DNA from: Liolophura sinensis
Taxonomy: Eukaryota > Mollusca > Polyplacophora > Chitonida > Chitonidae
DNA length: 64,000 nt
Assembly (NCBI RefSeq): GCF_032854445.1
Contig: NC_088302.1
Span: forward strand, 40,430,191-40,494,190
Direction: 5' to 3'
The notes under the pieces are model-generated. The model was not told the origin of the DNA. It made no database searches and saw only the letters and a program-made list of their open reading frames with translations. The translations under genes were made by a program, and so were the position numbers. The stretch's first letter is position 1. Every line of letters starts with the position of its first letter. Positions 48,268-60,715 of the stretch are shown here, piece after piece.

Positions 48268-49424
48268 TAATGATCAAAAATATTATAAACTGGACATCAA
48301 CTTGTTTGAGGAAAGAATGAAGAGTCAAGAATGAAAATTTGATGAAAAGTGATATTTTTGTTCCATTTCATGGTCTCAAGTAAATGTAGCCTATCATCCT
48401 TGACATATTTACACATTTATATGAACCCTTGATACATTCACACATAAAATTAAATGATAAAAACAGCAACAGCGTTCAGAGAAAATTGATCCAGTAAGCC
48501 ACACCCTAAGTTGAACTGGGCTCCAAACGCCCTGAAAATCAAGGGGCCAGTAGGGCCACTTGACATGGAAACCAATGGTCCCTTCCCCGAAATAGAAAAA
48601 AAGCACCACGTGAATAAGATTAAACATCGTAGGTTGTTCTGACAGGGTATTGTAGGGTATTATTATCTATTCTCAAAGAATTATATGTAGACATGAATGG
48701 TTACTAATGATATTAAAAAAGTCATTAAGAAGTTCAGGTACTAGAGAACTGTAGACAGGAATTCAGCTGTGAACTTTTAATATTGGGTAAATCAAGATGT
48801 TTGGGGGACCAACGATCCTTGCATAGACCCTATCTATAAATATAAAATATAATCCATCCTTAGACCAAAGCTTTCAGGTACAGAAGACTAAGCACCTAGC
48901 ATGTAATACCATGTCACAATAAAAATGTTTAGTTCCATAGATGTGATTCATAGATAAAATCAAATTTACAAGCAAAATTTTAAAGTTATCTAGATTCCCG
49001 CCACTTCTAGAGTTTCATCGCTATTTAATATTAATAGCCACAAAAACATGTCTTCGCCCACCCCTTTTCATAGCTCCGTGTTGTAATCTTCCCATTAGTT
49101 TTGGATACCTTTCGGTTTAATTGTTGTCTGTAGCCAGTCAGAACCCCTATCACTGCATCTTTCAAACGACCATTGTGTTGTTGAACCACAGGCGCCTACC
49201 CTTGTAGCATGTATCCTAGCGATAATATGTACGTCATAGTTGTTAAAAAACAAGGCAAGCAATGAAAACCCTGGGCAAATGAACAATCAACAGATTTCAC
49301 TTGTTACACAGTCAAATCGTCTCACAAACCTTTGTCTTCTAATAAAGAGATTGTTTCAAATTGTTCCAACCATGAAATGAACTTCATTCAATAAATTCTG
49401 GACTTATTATTGATGAAAACATAC

Positions 49425-49620
49425 CTTGCCTTCTGATTATGGTACAAAGTGTAACAGTTGCGACGAGTGAGCATGTGCTGCTCAACATTTTCGGTGATGT
49501 GGCCTGCTTTGGAGTAGTAATATGGGAACGCCTTTCAGCTGTAACTCATTCTCCCCCACATGTGGAACGTCACGTTTCACATGACTACGTGAAGATTGAT
49601 GACGTCATTTGTTCAAAGCT
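49425..49620 (-). promoter_or_regulatory. Candidate JADE 5' untranslated exon and promoter
   Basis: A donor-like 'ggcaag|gtatgt' (exon edge 49425) and an acceptor-like 'ccccatcatgacag' at 47302-47304 (edge 47301) would splice a leader exon to the ATG exon. A perfect CRE palindrome TGACGTCA lies at 49600-49607 with a nearby half-site ('aacgtcacg', 49567). A CREB/ATF site just upstream of the leader would fit a promoter. The inference rests on splice-like words and one motif. Confidence 0.35.
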
Positions 49621-49810
49621 CAAACTGCGCGTGTGTGATTTCTTCTTGTTTGTTACACTTGATTGTGTAGTCCGTGTAAATCTAGTAAATTTTAAATACA
49701 TAAGTTATTCTTCTGCAAAATTTTATTTACATCTGTCTCATGTTAACACCTTCAGGTTGTGTGTTCATATTTTATTATTTGGTTTTAACCCGAACTTAAA
49801 GAGAATTTGA

Positions 49811-51600
49811 AGATTAACTATTGGTGGTACAGACTCGTTCAGCACCTTCATGTTTGTACATTACTGCCACAACAGGGAACACATCACATAACAAGGGGAG
49901 GCGACTGTGGTTGAAAACAGGTTACATTTCCGACAATTTGTTAGCAGCTCACTCATTGGTCCATAGCAGAGACACAGCCAATGGGATGGTATGTATCATA
50001 GTGACATTCTCTGGAAGTCAGCATGTGTTTGTATCTACCTTTCTTTCACGTTTAGCAGCATGCTGAAGATTGATCAAACTTAGAACAAATGGACTCCCAC
50101 TCTGTTCACCCATCACACCCTAACTCATTTGAGTTTATAAATGTTTAAAGCCTAATTTTTCCTCACTTGATGTCAAAAATGACACTTTAGCAACATGGCT
50201 AGGCTCTTGGATAACCAAACAACTTGAGCTTGAAGCTACAACCTGTCCTCTTCGCAGGTCTGAGCCCCTGAGTGGAGCCATGTCCTAACATCAGATTGAT
50301 CAGAAATAACCATTCTCAGAAGAAATGGGCAGATTTCGTTTATTCTCAGAAGAAAAGCCAGTATGTATCATGGCCCCAGTGCAACTTAGTAAGCCAATAT
50401 TGATGCCCAGTACCCATGTGACTACATGTCAATAAGATTCGTCGCAACATCCAGCTTAAGAAAAAATCATGATGCTTGCTATGCTTTAAATTCAAATGGA
50501 GGAATTGGCTACACTACAATGGGTGTTACCGGGGAAAACATCAAACCATATCTACATTTTTGCTTCTTTTTTTCTCTACCAACGTTGTTGTTGTTACATA
50601 TGGCCATTCAAACGGTAAACATTAAATGGCGTACATCGCTTCAAGCATTTTTTACTAGTTCATTTGAAAGGCATGTTCCAAAATATAAAGTTAAACGTTT
50701 GGCAGACGGAAATCTAACGCATAAAAAAAAAACCTGACAAATTTGGCCTCAAGAATGATAATGATACGCCATCTATATGAGCGCCAAAAATGGAATCGTC
50801 CATCTGTGGCCCTGACATCTTGTAACATGGGGGAAATAAGACGGCGAGAATGTTTGATCCCTAATTACATATTCAGCCGTTTGAAAAGCACATTTACTCT
50901 CTGATCTCCACCAAGACACCAGTGTTGTTACATAGCCCAGACATTCAACAAAATCGCTACACATCAAATTATCCCAAAATAGCATCATAACTGCGTAAAT
51001 AAAGCATCTTTCGTTACCTATCATTTGGCGCCATGTCGGACAGAAATTTTCACTGGTTCTGTGTCACGTGTTTCGAACGGGAATTCCCGTTACTTTACTT
51101 TAAGAGCTATCCCATTATTCTGACGGCAATGTGTGACAGTTTCGTATTAAGGGGGAATCACTCTTGTATCCATATCACCAGTCGGACCCCAGAGATTTTC
51201 TTTATACTTTTCCTATAGTAAATTTGTCACCGTCTGGTTAGAACATAGATAATCTCCGAACTTTCGCTTAATACTGTGCCATACCAACACCTGCAGATTG
51301 CATTTTTTCTACAAGATATAAATAGTTCAACCTATTTGTTTTTTGAATAATTAAAGAACATATGATATAGGTATAGGCCTATATGTTCTATGATTTTATG
51401 TAGGCCTACAGTAGGCTACTCTTTGTTTACAAACAGGTTTCACGAGACACAATGCATGGATGACTCGAAATTTTATACAACAATTATAAACTGCAAGCCT
51501 GCCATGGCAAAAGCTTATTTAAGTAGGCTACAGTAAGTTTTCCCAGTTTACATGTAGGCTACATAATCTGTGATGAACTGCTTTGCGTATCATCTTCAAA
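49811..51600. other. Unassigned sequence upstream of JADE
   Basis: No recognisable exon. Two E2F-like words in opposite orientation, GCGCCAAA (50781) and TTTGGCGC (51024), lie about 245 bp apart, with short frames reading outward (plus strand from 51033). None of the encoded peptides resembles a known protein. It could be a promoter of an unrecognised gene or chance. Confidence 0.3.
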
Positions 51601-51825
51601 TTATTAGGGATCCCGTTCTCCCGAACGGGATCCCTATTGTAATCGTTCTGTTTTTTCTTCTTCTTCTTATTAGGGATCCCGTTCTTCCGGAACGGGATCC
51701 CTATTGTTATTGTTCTGTTTTTTCTTATTAGGGATCCCGTTCTCCCGAACGGGATCCCTTTTGTAATTGTTCGGTTTTTTCTTATTATTATTATTAGGGA
51801 TCCCGTTCTCCCGAACGGGATCCCT
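51601..51825. repeat. Cluster of four hairpin 'heads' of a repeated element
   Basis: The perfect stem AGGGATCCCGTTC / GAACGGGATCCCT with a 4-5 nt loop occurs at 51606, 51672, 51730 and 51796, each followed by 'attgtaatcgttctgtttt' or a close variant (spacings 66, 58 and 66 bp). A fifth copy at 53190 heads the next long unit. Arms match even where the loop differs ('tccc' against 'ttccg'), so the stem appears maintained. Confidence 0.9.
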
Positions 51826-51847
51826 ATTGTAATCGTTCTGTTTTTTC

Positions 51848-51885
<38 letters not shown>

Positions 51886-53189
51886 TTTTTTTCACCGACT
51901 TTGTTCGCATGGAAACTTTTTTACCGTTTAACATACAGGTCTGAAATTTTGCACACATATTCTGGCGGTGAATATCTCGGGACAAATTCTCCACTTTTTT
52001 GCTATGTCACGTGGTTCGTACGCCATATTGGATTTTGTGTAAAATCTTTAAAAATCTTCTTCTCAAGAACCACTGAACCGATCGGTTTCAAATTTGACAT
52101 GCAGCTAGTAAGTTACGAGTTCTTTAAAGTTTGCGAAAATAGTTCACTTCCGGTTAAAATTCTGGAAGCTCGCCATTGGTCGAATTTGTGACGTCACAAA
52201 AAGTTCTCAAAGTTCAAATGTTCTCAACGTATTCTGATGTATCTTGAGCTGCTGATTCTGAATCTGGTTGTATTTTTTGCATATCTGTGTAACTTTTTGA
52301 GATATTAGCTAAAAACTCAAAAAAGTTACGTAACTTCAATGACCTGTAACTCGAGATCTGTAGGAGCTAGAAATGTGCAACCTGCACGAAATTGTAGCCC
52401 AAGACATGCTCTTTCGAGCATTCGTCAATGGATTTGAGCTCCGATCAAAAGTTTTTTCGCTACAAGCGTTTAAATCACAACACCGTTTTTTGTTTAGAAA
52501 AAGGTGCTAATCCTATTGCTTTAACATGGAGTTAGATAGGGACTGGACTGGGTTTGTAGTATTTGACCTGATGCTTTCGGCTACACTGTCCGTGATCTCC
52601 CGAAACGGTTGTAGGATGACATTGATTCCAGTTCCCATCTAACTCCAGTACTCTATTAGATGGCGTAGACATCTAACTACAACAGCAAACGACGTGGACC
52701 TGTAAAAGTTAGCTTTGTTTTGCGCAGACCTCGTCCTCTTTACTATACGTTAAACAGGCCAGGGTGATTGACAGATATGGACATGTGCCCTACTCCAAGT
52801 GCTGACTTTCTAACGATGGCCGAGCTATCAGTGGAGCAGTGAGTCTGTGCATGGCAGGTCGTGGATTGAGATGTGAATGTACAAACTTGCTGTTACACTG
52901 GTCGTGTTTTTGCGTTATTTCTTACAAATAGAGGGCTAAGTCTGCCAAGGAACGACGGTTTTTTACTGGGCATATCGTAGCATCATCAAGGTCGCCGATC
53001 TATTCAAGGGAATGCAAATGACTAGACGACTGCCTCAGTGACAAACGGTGTAAGGTCGCATGGAAACTTTGAAAGCCGTGTATGTAAAACATGTGTCCTT
53101 CGAACACAGAACATGAAGGGGAAAACGTCATCGTTCAGATCCGGGATCCCGGCCTAGGATCTGCTATTCGCAGATCCATTCTAGTTATT
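51796..53189 (+). mobile_element. Unclassified hairpin-ended repeat unit A (about 1.39 kb)
   Basis: Structure: 5' hairpin head, (TTA)n microsatellite, 'tttttttttcaccgactttg', a body without long frames, then 'gatcccggcctaggatctgc', a small stem GGATCTGC-TATTC-GCAGATCC and 'attctagtt'. Unit B repeats the same order. Hairpin then CTAG then T is the layout of a Helitron-type 3' end, and an internal microsatellite is typical of non-autonomous Helitron-like elements, but no 5' TC end or Rep/helicase is visible. Confidence 0.6.
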
Positions 53190-54570
53190 AGGGATCCCGT
53201 TCTCCCGAACGGGATCCCTATTGTAATCGTTCTGTTTTTTCTTATTATTATTATTATTATTATTATTATTTTTTTTTCACCGACTTTGTTCGCATGGAAA
53301 CTTTTTTACCGTTCAACATACAGGTCTGAAATTTTGCACACATAATCTGGCGGTGAATATCTCGGGACAAATTCTCCACTTTTTTGCTATGTCACGTGGT
53401 TCGGCCGCCATATTGGATTTTGTGTAAAATCTTTAAAAATCTTCTTCTCCAGAACCACTGAACCGATCGGTTTCAAATTTGACATGCAGCTAGTAGGTCA
53501 CGAGTTCTTTAAAGTTTGCGAAAATGGTTCACTTCCGGTCAAAATTCTGGAAGCTCGCTATTGGTCGAATTTATGACGTCACAAAAAGTTCTCAAAGTTC
53601 AAATGTTCTGAACGTATTCTGATGTATCTTGAGCTGGTGATTCTGAATCTGCTTGTATTTTTTGTATATCTGTAGAACTTTTTGAGATATCAGCAAAAAA
53701 CTCAAAAAAATGACGTAATTTCAATGACCTGTAACTCGAAAACTATGACAGCTAGAAATCTGCAACCTGCACGAAATTGTAGCCCAAGACATGCTCTTTC
53801 GAGCATTCGTCAACAGATTTGACCTCCGATCAATAGTTTTTTCGCTACAAGCGTTTAAATCACAACACCGTTTTTTGTTTAGAAAAAGACGGGAATCCTA
53901 TTGCTTTAACATGGAGTTAGATGGGGACTGGACTGGGTTTGTAGTATTTGACCTGATGTTTCGGCCACACTGTCCGTGATCTCCCGAAACGGTTGTGGGA
54001 TGACATTGATTCCAGTTCCCATCTATCTCCAGTACTCTATTAGATGGCGTAGAGATCTAACTTCAACAGCAAACGACGTGGACCTGTAAAAGTTAGCTTT
54101 GTTTTGCGCAGACCTCGTCCTCTTTACTATACGTTAAACAGACCAGGGTGATTGACAGATATGGACATGTGCCCTGGTATAACTGCTGACTTTCTAACGG
54201 TGGCCGAGCTATCAGTGGAGCTGTGAGTCTGTGCATGGCAGGTCGTAGATTGAGATGTGAATGTACAAACTTGCTGTTACACTGGTCGTGTTTTTGCCTT
54301 ATTTCTTACAAATAGCGGGCTAAGTCTGCCAAGGGACGACTGTTTTTCAATGGGCATAGCGTAGAATCATCAAGGTCGCTGATCTATTCGAGGGAATGCA
54401 TATGACCGGCCGACTGCCTCAGTGACAAACGGTGTAAGGTCGCATGGAAACTTTGAAAGCCGTGTATATGGAACATGTGTCCTTCGAACACAGAACATGA
54501 AGGGGAAAACGTCATCGATCAGATCCGGGATCCCGGCCTAGGATCTGCTATTCGCAGATCCATTCTAGTT
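53190..54570 (+). mobile_element. Unclassified hairpin-ended repeat unit B (about 1.38 kb)
   Basis: Directly abuts unit A and matches it throughout with scattered substitutions, from the hairpin head at 53190 to the identical 3' end ('gcagatccattctagtt', ending near 54570). The head-to-tail arrangement without intervening sequence suggests tandem amplification or repeated insertion into its own end. Confidence 0.65.
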
Positions 54571-55287
54571 ATTATTATTATTATTTTTTTTTCACCGACC
54601 TTGTTAGCAAGGAAACTTTTTTACCGTTCAACATAGAGGTCTCAAATTTTGCACACAAATTCTGGCGGAGATTTTCCAGGGATAAATTCTCCATTTTTTT
54701 TTCATGTCACGTAGTTTTGCCGCCATGTTGGATTTTGTGTAAAACTTTTGAAAATCTTCTTCTCCAGAACCACTGAACCGATTCTTTTCAAATTTGACAT
54801 GCAGCAAGTAAGTCACGAGTTCTTTAAAGTTTGCGAAAATGGTTCACTTCTGGTCAAAATTCTGGAAGTTCGCCATTGGTCGAATTTGTGACGTCACAAA
54901 AAGTTCTCAAAGTTCAATTGTTCTCAACGTATTCTGATGTGTCTTGAGCTGCTGATTCCGAATCTGATTGTATTTTCTGTATATCTGTGTAAGTTTTTGA
55001 GATATAAGCAAAAAACTCAAAAAAGTGACGTAACTTCAATGAACTGTAACTCGAGAACTATGGCAGTTAGAAATGTGCAACCTGCACGAAATTGTAGCCC
55101 AAGACATGCTCTTTTGAGCATTCGTCAACGGATTTGAGCTCCGATCAAGAGTTTTTTCGCTACAAGCGTTTTAATGACAAGACCGTTTTTTGTTTAGAAA
55201 AAGATGGGAATCCTATAGCTTTAACATGGAGTTAGATGGGGACTGGACTGGGTTTGTAGTATTTGACCTGATGCTTTCGGCTACACT
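54571..55287 (+). mobile_element. Partial unit C lacking the hairpin head
   Basis: Starts directly with (TTA)n and 'ttttttttcaccgacc', then follows units A and B with greater divergence. The head hairpin is absent although the junction 'cattctagttatta' is kept. It passes into a different tandem block at about 55288. Confidence 0.6.
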
Positions 55288-57080
55288 GTCCGTGATCTCC
55301 CGAAACGGTTGTAGGATGACATTGATTCCAGTTCCCATCTAACTCCAGTATTCTATTAGAAGGCGTAGAGATCTAACTACAACAGCAAACGAAGTGGACC
55401 TGCAAAAGTTAGCTTTGTTTTGCGCAGGCCTTGTCTTCTTTACTATACGCTAACCAGGCCAGGGTGATTGACAGACATCGCCATGTGCTCTGGTCCAGGC
55501 GTGGATTTTCAAACAACGGCCTAGATATCAGTAGAGCTGCATGGCAGGTCGCGGATTGAGATATAAGAGTACAAACTATGATTTTTCTTCTTTCTTTCTT
55601 TTTTCTTACCGCTGATGCCTGTCAGTCATGTCAGAGTTCGATCCCAGCTTAGCCAATTTGTCAGGCGATGAAAATGTTGTCAATTTCAAGGTTTTAAGTA
55701 CGCTGCTAGGCGTAGTTGGATGTTCTGATGACGAATCTGGTGTTTTTTTTCTTTCTCCGACGCACTGTTTTTTTTCGCCAGTTGCTATGAAAGTGCGAAA
55801 AAGTACAATTCTAGACCATGTTTGGAGGTCACGTGACACAAAATTGCTGCAGCTGTGGAGCTGAAAATGACTGAGTGTAAAGGGCTATATGGTTACAGTA
55901 GGCGTACTGAAAATCGTTGAACTGTCGTAATGGATGTGGGAGTTGCAGGGCTTGAAAAATTGTCGAAAGGCCGATTGGCTATGTTTGGCACTTTGACGTC
56001 CCCATGTTATATGATGCATTTTAAATGCATTTGCGACTAGGATGAACACACGAACATTGTAAGCATGCCACCAGACGTAGTTTGACGTGCTAATCATGAA
56101 TTTGGACATATTTCTTGATGGCGACGTACAGTTTTGCCGCAAATTGCGATCAAAAGGCGAAAAAGCGCAATTTTTCACTACACTGGCCGTGATCTCCCGA
56201 AACGGTTGTGGGATGACATTTAGCTATACAGTACTCTATTAGATGACGTAGTGATCTAACTACAACAGCAAACGACGTGAACATGTCAAAGTTAGCTTTG
56301 TTTTGCGCAGGCTTTGTTTTGCGCAGGCTTTGTGTTCTTTACTATACGCTAACCAGGCCAGGGTGATTGACAGACATCGCCATGTGCTGTGGTCCAGGTG
56401 TTGACTTTCTAACAACGGCCTAGATATCAGTAGAGCAGTGTGTCTGTGCATGGCAGGTCGTGGATTGAGACATGAAAGTACAAACTTTAATTGTTCTTTT
56501 GTCTATGTTTTCTCCTTCCCGTGACGCCTGTCAGTCATGTCAGAATTCGATCCCAGCCTCGGCAATTTGTCAGGCGATGAAAATGTTGTCAATTTCAATG
56601 TTTTAAATTGGCTGCTAGGCGTAGTTCGATGTTCTGATGACGAATCTGGTGGTTTTTTCCCACGCACGGTTTTGTCGCCAATTGCTATGAAAGTGTGAAA
56701 AAGTGGAATTTTCACCCATATTTGGAGGTCACGTGACAAAAAACTGCTGCAGCTGTGGAGCTGAAAATGACTAAGTGCAAAGGGTTATATGTGTACTGTA
56801 GGCGTGCGGAAAATCATGGAAGTGTGTCAATAGATGAGGGAGTTGCAGTGCTTCAAATATTGTCCAAAGGCCGACTTGTTATATCTGGCACTTTGACGCC
56901 CCCATGTTATACGATGCATTTTAAATGCATTTGCGTCTAGGATGAAGGCACAAACATTGTAAGCATGCTACCCGACGTAGTTTGACGTCCTGATCATGAA
57001 TCTGCACTTTCTGGCGACGTGTAGTTTTACCTCAAATTGTGTTGAAAACGCGAAAAAGCGCAATTCCCACCATATTTGAA
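55288..57080 (+). repeat. Tandem block with about 0.9-kb period
   Basis: Two diverged copies begin at 'ccgtgatctcccgaaacggt' (55290 and 56187). They share 'gccagggtgattgacagaca', 'gcctgtcagtcatgtcaga' and 'atgcattttaaatgcatttg'. The first third is homologous to units A-C, while the rest is unique to this block. A 78-codon frame at 55628 (MSEFDPSLANLSGDEN...) has a damaged counterpart in the second copy, so any coding function looks lost or never existed. Confidence 0.6.
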
Positions 57081-57488
57081 GGTCTGTTAAGAGAAAACCG
57101 TTACAGCTGTAAAGCTGAAAATTACTGAGTGCAAAGCGCTACCCATGTACTCTATGTGTGCTGAAAATCTGTGATCTGTTTCAACAAACACAGGACATAT
57201 ACGTTTTCAAGTAATGTCCAAAGGCATATTTACCACATTTGGGACAGTTACAAGCTATGTAGTGTAATACAATGTATCGATGGGTGCGAAGAGTATGCAT
57301 CATATATATGTTCTCCTATCTGTCTGGTTTGCACTGCAATAGCGATTGGCTCAACCAGTGTATCTTGTATATGTATTTCCAAAAGTTATCTTTGTTTTGC
57401 GCATGCCCATTTTTCTTTACTGTGGCCACGTTATACGTTAACTTAGTCATGTTATACGGTCCGTGTATTATTGGATCGGCAGGGCGAA

Positions 57489-57702
57489 TGCGGTCAAAGT
57501 GCTGCCGCCACTGAAATACCATACCGAAGACACCAGACACTTCAGCCAATCATTTTATAAGCTGACATCGGGCTGACGAGTCCGGTCTCCCCGCTCGAAG
57601 CTCTTAGCGCTGTGCACCATTGGAGCCAACAAGTGCTATTTTAATGCCTTTGGTACATTTTGACCTCGGGATGTACACTCTAACCAATAGGCCACCGAGG
57701 CG
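57489..57702 (-). mobile_element. tRNA-derived SINE, family 2, internally deleted
   Basis: Minus-strand reading: 'cctcggtggcctattggtta' (A-box-like), then a shortened head lacking a clear B box, 'ccaaaggcattaaaatagca', 'cttgttggctccaatggtgc' and 'ggtatttcagtggcggcagc'. Same order as 33487-33693. Confidence 0.7.
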
Positions 57703-58997
57703 GTCCATATATGTTTGATAATGTGGGCACAAATTGAAAGTACATGTATTGTTTGTACACACTTTATTTAACCTAACCGCACAAGCCTCTGTCACTGTGC
57801 TGTGTAGAAATCGAAATATTTTCCAGTATATATGTGTGTGTGTTAATGCTAGTCAAGAAAGTAAACTGTTTACTTGGTGGGGATTGTTGAAAATATACAG
57901 CAACTGAATAACACCAAAGTGAAAAGTACATTTTCTTTATTCAGGTAAAGTTACATATATAGCACAACTAGTGCCGAAAAAAAGGATTGGGGGTGGGGGA
58001 CCCGTGAACGGTTAGAAAATCGACAGAATTGAAATAGATAAATGACCATTCGAAAATGTGAGACGACCCCGTAAGGGTGAAGTCGCATTTGAGCGCCCGC
58101 GTGACTCGCTCGGCGGGAAAGCCAGGATTGCATGCATGTCCTCAAAAGTGCAGTCTTTCCATGGTCGAACTTTCCTTGGGAGAAACAATCACTGATTAAG
58201 AGTTCTGCCCTTTGGATTTACTTTGCCATAACACAGTTATACCAATCGTACATAAACAAGCTAAATGAAAATGACGCTTACTGAGGCTCGACGGAAAAGA
58301 ACTCTTCACAGTACATGATAAAAATTAAAATGCTTCGTACTGTATAATCGCTCAATAACGACCTTTCTCTTGGTTTATATCTTCTGTTACAAAACTTAAT
58401 TCATCCTACAGTGTCGTCTCACAGAACAACAAAATATAACATCAAATATTACATTCACGGTCGAATATACCGTACAAAACATACTTGACTAATCTGCTAC
58501 TACATATACGATATAAGCCGTCTTCTGTATCATCCAGGAAATATGTCGGCTATATTCGGATAAAGTGTACATTTCATTCATGAATCGACCGTGCTTTGAA
58601 TTTGGTCAAAAAATACATGTCCGAAAAATTCTGTTCACAAAAATGTAATTTGGCTGTCACCCAATCCGTACATCAATGAAAATGAATATGGCTGCCTAAA
58701 AATTTAGTTTCATACTTTTCAAAAGGGTATTCAAAGGCAACATAACTGATGGATCAAAACGTATTTAACCATTTCAGCACCAATCACAAAATCACTTTTA
58801 TCAGATATTTTTTATGTCATTGCATTTTATTGTACTGTACGTTAAATGATCATATACCAAAATGTCACAAAAAGTGGGTGGCAACCATGGTGAGAGGGGT
58901 GAACCAGAGTTGAACGCCTTGGTTGCCCGCCAGAGCGACTAAAAAAATCCACTGTAATTGTACTTACAAAAATCAGAGATGTCCATACTTTGGGGTA
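57703..58997. other. Sequence without identifiable features
   Basis: AT-rich DNA with a short GC-rich patch near 58070-58110 ('gagcgcccgcgtgactcgct'). No exon, RNA gene or repeat could be supported. Confidence 0.5.
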
Positions 58998-59206
58998 TGT
59001 CTTTATTTACTTATTCGATTGGTGTTTACGCCGTGCTAAAGAATATTTCACTTATACGACGGCAGCCAGCATTATGGTGGGAGGAAACCGGGCTCTAGGG
59101 AAACCCACGACCTTCTGCAGGTTGCTGTCGGACCTTTCCACTTATAGCCAGAGCTTTCCACTTACAAACAGAGAAGAAGATAGCATAAGCTGGAGTTGAA
59201 CTCACA
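58998..59206 (-). mobile_element. SINE family 1 with internal duplication
   Basis: 'tttatttacttattcgattg', 'gtgtttacgccgtgctaaag', 'cagccagcattatggtggga', 'cttctgcaggttgctgtcgg', 'tggagttgaactcacagaga'. The segment 'ctttccacttatagccagag' is duplicated as 'ctttccacttacaaacagag'. Confidence 0.88.
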
Positions 59207-59473
59207 GAGATTTGTGGTATGTAAGGCGAATATATATATTACCTCAATTTTGAATTACAGTTTCAGTTTCGCATACATGATGGTGTTACGGTACAGTTAG
59301 TGAAGTATCTACAAGACAGTTCATTCAGGTGTTACCACCAATAAATGTTACTATCATAAAGGGCTTGTTACACGTGGCTCACATCCGGAATGGTTAATAC
59401 CTGAATTAGAAATAGCGAAAGTTTTCTGTAGCTGTTATAGGTCATCATTTAATTCAATCTAGATGTTGTATCT

Positions 59474-59650
59474 TCAACTTTCCAGCCAGCCGATAGCTTC
59501 TGTGATCTGGCGATTTTCTTGATTTGCCACACGAATTATGCTTCCCAGCACACCTAACATTTTACCATCCTTCTCAGCAGATCTAACCATATAAGATAGA
59601 TTTGTCAAGTTGTCATAAAAAGAAACCACATGCGCAAGTTCTTCGCAGTA
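59474..59650 (-). CDS. Candidate C-terminal exon of an unrecognised protein
   Basis: A 58-codon open stretch ending in TGA, bounded upstream by a stop rather than an ATG, so it needs an upstream exon. The peptide ends with NRQITEAIGWLES and contains VVSFYDNLTNLSYMV and GKMLGVLGSIIRVANQ. Its composition is amphipathic-helical and unlike the repeat-derived frames nearby. An acceptor-like 'actgcgaag' could join it from upstream at about 59643, but the polypyrimidine tract is poor. No family is recognised. Confidence 0.3.
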   Translation of the reverse strand, partial: YCEELAHVVSFYDNLTNLSYMVRSAEKDGKMLGVLGSIIRVANQENRQITEAIGWLES

Positions 59651-60715
59651 TTAGTGTTCTAGAGGTAACATTTGTTTAGATGGAAGTGTTACTCTCCATC
59701 ACCCACAGTGATACTGACTTAAGATGGCATATACGACTTTTGAGTTCTTTGCTGCCATTTTGTTCCATTTTTGCGGGATATACTGGTCCATTCCATAAGG
59801 TCCTGAGCCGCCAGTGTCTATCCGAAGATAAACGCAGAGTGGTAATGGTGAGAGGAGGAGAGCACCTGAAAATACAGTCATATTTTAACATTAACATGAA
59901 ACCAGTGAAGACAATTCAATCAAACACAGTGTCACTTTAAGAGACTTTCAGTCTGATGAACTAGCTTTATAAACAAGCGATTCCCTGAAGTCATCTTAAC
60001 GCCCACAATATTCTATTCATAAGACTGTTACAGCTGTACCTGGATATATCTACTCTGCCTTTGCACGTGTGTTATTTTAGCTAATATATATTTTCTCCTG
60101 TCTTTTAAGTTACATGTAATGGGGTTAATCAAAGCTGGTTTTGAGACATTCATTTATATTACATGAAAGTTCCAGATCACAAATTCATTCACGAGATTAA
60201 GATTTTGAACGAAGATTTATCCAGTAGTTTTACAGGAATAGTGGCAAGTCACTGATAACTTCTCACTTGTATTATACTGCGGTGGACTGCAGGAGGTGTC
60301 CAACAAATGATGTCCAATAGCATGTTTCTGCCATAATCGTCCACCTTGCCACCAAGACCCTCAGAAATTGATCACTGAAGTGCCTGTTATGCACAAAATT
60401 CTGTCATTAATTTCTTTCTTTCTGACCAACGTTTTAAATGGGTTGGCTGTAGAAATAAATTTAGGAAACATAGGTTTATTTTCAACACAATAATCAGCAG
60501 AGATGAATTAATCAATCTAAAATTCTTTCATAATCTGATCTCCCATCAAATCTAATGTTAAAGAGGCCCCGTCAGAGGCATGTGTTTACACCTAATGGCT
60601 AGTGAGCGTAATATGTTATAGTCCGAGCATAACATTACAAGTGTAAATTAGCATGTCAAATACCAAAGAGGAAGATGCCATAAACATTTTAAACTACATA
60701 CACGACATACTTACA

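Noticed and set aside
49439-49810. 123-codon plus-strand open frame
   Set aside because: It overlaps the proposed JADE leader exon and promoter, shows no recognisable domain and has the composition of translated AT-rich DNA.
51901-52191. 96-codon frame in unit A as a possible transposon protein
   Set aside because: The equivalent frame in unit B is interrupted or shifted and there is no transposase, Rep or integrase motif.
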